Shown here one piece after another: positions 59,582 to 64,000 of a DNA stretch of 64,000 bases. The position numbers and the translations under genes were made by a program. Origin of the DNA: Nematostella vectensis (Eukaryota > Cnidaria > Anthozoa > Actiniaria > Edwardsiidae); the NCBI RefSeq assembly GCF_932526225.1, contig NC_064037.1, forward strand, positions 12,382,203 through 12,446,202. The letters are read 5' to 3'. The first letter of the stretch is position 1. The number at the start of each line of letters is the position of its first letter. Below the pieces are notes generated by a model. It was given only the letters and a program-made list of their open reading frames with translations, was not told the DNA's origin and ran no database searches.

Positions 59582-59672
<91 letters not shown>
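59582..59672 (+). repeat. (TA)n microsatellite, about 40 units
   Basis: Uninterrupted TA dinucleotides for over 80 bp. The apparent IYIYIY reading frames here are artefacts. Confidence 0.98.
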
Positions 59673-59679
59673 TAGGGAA

Positions 59680-61153
59680 AAAACACGCGAACTACCGTTT
59701 CATCTCTACAAGCCTGTTTCGTGGTTGCCCACTCATCAGGAGATTATACCCCGCTCTACACCTATGTATTGAGCACTATTATATGAACGCCTGCACTCAC
59801 GCATTATCTATATATATGTATATTTTTTTGGTTTCGAGCAGCTTGGGGTTTGAGCCTTTCCTGGTGACGCTTCGCCCCAAGCCCAAGAAGTTGACTTTGG
59901 TTTCCTCAGGAGAACCCATCGCTAAACGCATGTAAGCCATTTTCTGTAGAATATCGTTAAGACCTGAAAATGTCTACTAGCTGTTATCTAGGGGTGGTGG
60001 GGGTAGGCGGATTGAAGGGTTGGATTCTGGTCAACCTTTTTCTCTTTACGGGGGAGGTTGGGAGGAGGGGAGGTCAGGTACTGTTAGATAGTTCTAGTAT
60101 ATCCGCCCTTTCAGCTAAAGTATACCTTACTGATCTTGCAAATGTGATAAGAGTCTAAATAATCAAAGCATTCCCTTTGCGATGTCCAAGGTTGCAAAAA
60201 AGTGATTAATTTTCCACGCAAACAAGAGGATACGTCGTTCCTTTAAATTTAGGAAGACAATTATACACATAAAGGAAGTTATAATGTAACTTTACAGTGT
60301 TCAAAAGCCATCAGGTCCAAACGCCTGCGGTTAAGGGCGCAATTTGTTTGCTTTTGGGTATAGAAAGGATACAGAATTTCAAGTAACCCAACCTGATTTG
60401 TGGAAATAAAAATGTGACGATTTAAAATAATGAAATAAAAATGGATTTGATTTGGTAAAGCGGCGATAGAATCCTTGTATACATTCTTACGTAATAATAA
60501 GTCTAGAGTGTTCAGAAATAACGAGCATTTTTTTCTATAACAGTCTACAGAATGTGACGTCAGAAGAATAAACATTTCCTAATGAGATTTGTGCCGCTCG
60601 CTAACCAAAAAATAGTATCTATATTCGAGTGATATGACGGAATTTGGAATCATTTCTTATTTTGCCGAAATTGGTATTTTTAGTTATTCTTTGCCGAAAA
60701 AAAATAGATTTGCTTTTTCTTGTAGTAAAGTTATTTTTGTATTTGTTCGTAAAACCAACTTATGGAGACAAAACGTCAAACACACATCAAAACGGCAGAA
60801 TTTTTTATCAGAGTTTATTGAGCGTGGTATCGTTTATTTAGGCCACATAAAAATGGTCCTGGCGCCATCCCTGTCAATAATTTGTGCAACATACAACTTT
60901 TCTTTTACTTCTTATTTTAAGTCTTCTCGGTAAAAATTTCCGCTCCTCGATGACAAGGAATGGCAAAAGATGGACCATGCAATCGCGCCATACATCGAAA
61001 GTTGTGATCGGGGAACCTTTTCACTGCGTTTAAAAGTGTCTCGATAGTTCCATTGACTGGAGGAATCATTTTTTCTTTCGCGAAAAGCCAAGAGACCATG
61101 TGAAAAGCTTAATTAAGAAGAGAAAAGAGCGAGAAGACGCTGCTTCCTCTCCT

Positions 61154-61187
<34 letters not shown>

Positions 61188-61626
61188 CAGCCTTATTCAG
61201 CCTGGCGACTTCGCCGCCCTGGGGGTTCCCAAGAATGTTTTTATTATCATGTTTTGAATATGTCCAACTGTGATTAATGGATAGGAAACAATTTCCCATC
61301 AAATCGAGGTGGAGCGCGGAAGTTCTAGTTGTTTTTGTTTTTATGCAATTTCGAGTTTTGAGTAAACTATTGTGAAACGTTGGCTTATCAACTTCTTGTA
61401 GGATTTTTCTTCGGAGTTTATGTAAAATGCACACTTATTTCAAAGAATCCGTTAATTCGTGATGAATTCACTAGTCTACTTTTCGTGAACCTAGGTTTCC
61501 AATTATCTGGTTCCCATGAAGAACTTCGGGTTTTAGGAGGTGTGGAAGCCCCCTCGTAAGGCGTAACAGAATTGGCAGGATTACCTCATTGTTCTATTGT
61601 ATTTTCGTTTTATGTTGGCCCTGATT
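59680..61626. other. intergenic, no gene recognised
   Basis: AT-rich DNA with a long poly-C tract (about 28-30 C) at 61158-61186. Short frames lack domains, start context or splice partners. Confidence 0.55.
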
Positions 61627-61641
61627 CACGTGAGTCACGTG
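61627..61641. promoter_or_regulatory. tandem CACGTG E-boxes
   Basis: CACGTGAGTCACGTG: two CACGTG cores separated by 3 bp. No adjacent gene is recognised. The spacing is shorter than the 6-7 bp usual for tandem CLOCK:BMAL1 sites. Confidence 0.45.
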
Positions 61642-61805
61642 TTTCAAGCTGAAAGCCCCTTTGTTAAGAGATAATTCCCACTTGCACTGTCCCACTTGGT
61701 GTTATTTGTAAATATAAGGACAAGAAGCCAAAACATCTCGTGCGCCGTCACGTTTTTCATTTGTATTTCATCCTGACCGCGACGCGTCTGCTCTCATCGG
61801 ACAAA

Positions 61806-61954
61806 GCCTGCTTGCTGGCTCTTAATACGGTTTATTCAGAAATGTTTGTTTTCGGGGTTTCGGGATTCCTGTGGCGCGAAAAAGGACCACAGGAATCACG
61901 AAACCCCGAAAACAAACATTTCCGAATAAACCGAATAAATAGCCGGCAAGCAGG
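61806..61954. mobile_element. 149-bp foldback MITE
   Basis: Outer ends GCCTGCTTGCTGGCT and AGCCGGCAAGCAGGT. Inner arms of about 45 bp contain AAATGTTTGTTTTCGGGGTT and AACCCCGAAAACAAACATTT. The loop is GCGCGAAAAAGGA-like. Confidence 0.92.
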
Positions 61955-62432
61955 TTACATCGGACGTTTACTCGTACCAAGGCACTAATAGTAACCAGTT
62001 ATTTTACGCACAAAAAGGATACCGATCTTGATTAAATTCGCACTGTTCAAAACTCGGCATATTAAATCGTACATATATTGAGTAATGACAGAATATCACT
62101 TAATCTATTAATGAAAGTTTTTGTAAGTTTATTAGCGCACTTGTCTCTGCAGCGTCGTTAACTTGATGAGTACCTGAGTACAGCTTCTCTGATCCATAAA
62201 CTTGATAAATACAGCTTCTCTGGTAAATCAAAACCCTTGCAATCAAGAATCGAATTTCCGCCTCTAGGGCGCCTTCGAATTTTACTATATAGATGGCCAT
62301 ACTAGATCATAAATGCTTTTTTTTAGAGTAAATTAATATTTGTCTAAAAAAGATTCCTTACAAAGCGTAAATTCGTGTAAAAAATCTCTTTAAAGGCTAT
62401 GTCAAGACGCAGTAATTATTTTTAGAGCTCTG

Positions 62433-62558
62433 GGGCCGGTTCCTGGGAAACAGGTTAGCGCTAACCCAGGAATAAATATGGCTATCTTGACATTTGATTG
62501 GATAAAAAGGGCATTTATCCCTGGGTTAGCGTTAACCTGCTTTCTAGGAACCCGGCCC
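62433..62558. mobile_element. 126-bp MITE with 45-bp inverted ends
   Basis: GGGCCGGTTCCTGGGAAACA on the left; right end complement TCTAGGAACCCGGCCC. The inner arms contain GGTTAGCGCTAACCCAGG and CCTGGGTTAGCGTTAACC. The loop holds ATGGCTATCTTGAC and ATTGGATAAAAAGG. Confidence 0.9.
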
Positions 62559-63634
62559 TGCTCTCTAGATATTTTTGTCGAGCTTGCAGCCGCAGAGTCC
62601 CCTACGCAGCCGTCCTTAGAGTTAGTCTGCGGGGAGGGATTGGCACTGGGCCGGCTTCTCAGCAGCTAAAAATAGAATCCAAGATGGCCGACAAAAGAAA
62701 ATATTCATTTTCTTTTTGTGAGCTAATTATGGCAGACTTTTTGTATATATTTTAATCACATGAAAATTAAACGTTTTTCAAAGAGAAAATTACTGCGCAA
62801 TATTTTCTCGTGCCAATACACTGTACTATTACTTAACTTTTTTAGCGAAAACTTTTAACTCTCGTGTCCTTCCTCCCTAAACTAGAAATTCTTGCAGCAC
62901 GTTTTGTTTCCTTCTACTTTTTATCGTTTTATCGTTCTCTTAACCATCTTTTGAATCTTCCATAGACAACTTTTTTGTCGACTCTGACGAACAAAAGCAA
63001 TTCGTAAAAAAAGATCGTAAGTGCTACTGTGCCACAGGTATCCTATGACACTCCCCCAAATCGACGCTCAAAAAATCGCAACCCTCCCCCAAACATAGCA
63101 GCTCTCCCCCCCCCCCCCCACCCCCATAAATAATTACCCTTCTCCTAGATTGTCGCCTGAATAATTATCTAAACGTTTTTATCCATCTTTTCATTCATTC
63201 ATTTTTTTTTTTTCGTTTGTTTGTTTATTTATTGCTATTTTCCTAATTCAAAAAAAGCAATGAGCCCTAACCCAGAAACTGAAACTGCGAAACTGATTCT
63301 TGTAAACAAATCTAGAATGATAGATAGACCCCCAAGCCTAATTAGATCATTCCGTTTAGAGACCCCGCTGTGAATAACTGTGAATAAACTGAGTAAACGA
63401 TATCGTTTCTCTCAGCACAAAGAATCTTTTTTTCAAGGGCAATTTTGTCCTCTGATCTTTTTATGGGGTTTTGCTTGCACTATTGTTTTCGCCACAAAAT
63501 TATCGGCCTTTCTAAGCGCTCAGCATGATAATTATTAAGGGTGGCCGTTGCCATTTCCATGTTGCGCGAATACGCGAAGAAGCAGGTGCGGATATTGTCA
63601 GTATGCTCTAACTGCCGATGCATGGCTGGTTAAA
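62559..63634. other. intergenic, no gene recognised
   Basis: Contains CCAAGATGGCCG (62680-62691, YY1-like), a poly-C run at 63108-63119, and AT-rich sequence. Nothing else supported. Confidence 0.5.
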
Positions 63635-63688
63635 ATGGCTCTCTCGCCTCTCTTCGTTGTGTTTTGCATTTTCCTCCTATCTTATAAG
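63635..63688 (+). CDS. possible first coding exon with signal peptide, gene continues off-window
   Basis: ATG followed by 17 codons, MALSPLFVVFCIFLLSYK, then the donor GTAATG. The hydrophobic run after a short start is typical of a secretory signal peptide. The upstream sequence GATGCATGGCTGGTTAAA contains another ATG in the same longer frame. No second exon is visible before the window ends, so identity is unknown. Confidence 0.35.
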
Positions 63689-64000
63689 GTAATGTTGAAA
63701 ACTGTTCCTGTCTTTATTAGTACTTATGTCTTTTACAGTAAGGAGTAACGTTAAAAAAATAGTTGCATTCATTTGCTTGACTGGATAATCTTTTTAGAAA
63801 AACAGCAAAGTGTTATGAGAGAAAAAAAAAACATAGGGCCTTGTAGGTATATATTTCTTTTCCAAGTTCTATGACCCGAAACACATCAACTAAAAAATGT
63901 GGAAAATTGGACTCATAAACACCGTAGTCCTCCAAAGCATTCAATATTTTGGGGCGTAATAAGGGATCTTGTAAAGCTTATCCTGCACACGGGCGCTATT

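Noticed and set aside
59463-59772. Open frames rich in IYIYIY
   Set aside because: Simple (TA)n microsatellite.
1-64000. CRISPR arrays, operons, phage or bacterial genes
   Set aside because: All recognised genes are spliced animal genes; tandem repeats here lack spacer structure.

Overview
The window is eukaryotic, and most likely from an anthozoan cnidarian such as a sea anemone. It is AT-rich, has intron-dense animal genes whose splice phases join cleanly, and is crowded with short foldback DNA transposons, minisatellites and long poly-C/poly-G tracts. The animal assignment is firm. The anthozoan assignment is inference, resting on the repeat landscape and on a CIPC-like gene of a kind I recall from cnidarian clock work. 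Start codons, splice sites and reading frames were worked out by eye on both strands.

Layout. 254-4969 (+): 3' half of an ATAD2-type bromodomain gene, with three large minisatellites in or beside its introns. 6915-10481: repeats, a MITE, a broken Penelope-like reverse transcriptase and a 31-bp minisatellite. 10482-19675 (-): a complete eight-exon ZIP8/ZIP14-type zinc/metal transporter (452 aa), its introns carrying two MITE families. 19676-22783: a decayed LINE 3' end. 22784-25804 (-): ACOT13/THEM2 thioesterase, head-to-head with OST4 (28255-28371, +). 30987-34772 (-): a 1000-residue AT-hook protein I cannot name, head-to-head with a TMEM244-like gene (35393-37453, +). 37454-39427: an orphan terminal exon. 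39428-41558 (-): tektin-2, head-to-head with CCDC25 (41838-49753, +). One CCDC25 intron uses a GC donor and contains two DNA transposons. 53567-57570 (-): a CIPC-like coiled-coil gene. 57571-63634: foldback elements and a (TA)n tract. 63635-63688 (+): a possible signal-peptide first exon.

How the parts fit. Three gene pairs are divergent with short shared promoters. Two promoters carry motifs that match the biology of the gene they serve. An RFX-type X-box lies 111 bp upstream of the tektin-2 start codon. The CIPC-like gene is preceded by a 104-bp block ordered D-box, E-box, E-box, D-box, with three more CACGTG sites further upstream. These are the most informative non-coding signals. The most unusual mobile DNA is a pair of elements whose ends carry long inverted arrays of short motifs (26999-27713 and 44535-46342). 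The second encodes a broken integrase-like DDE transposase.
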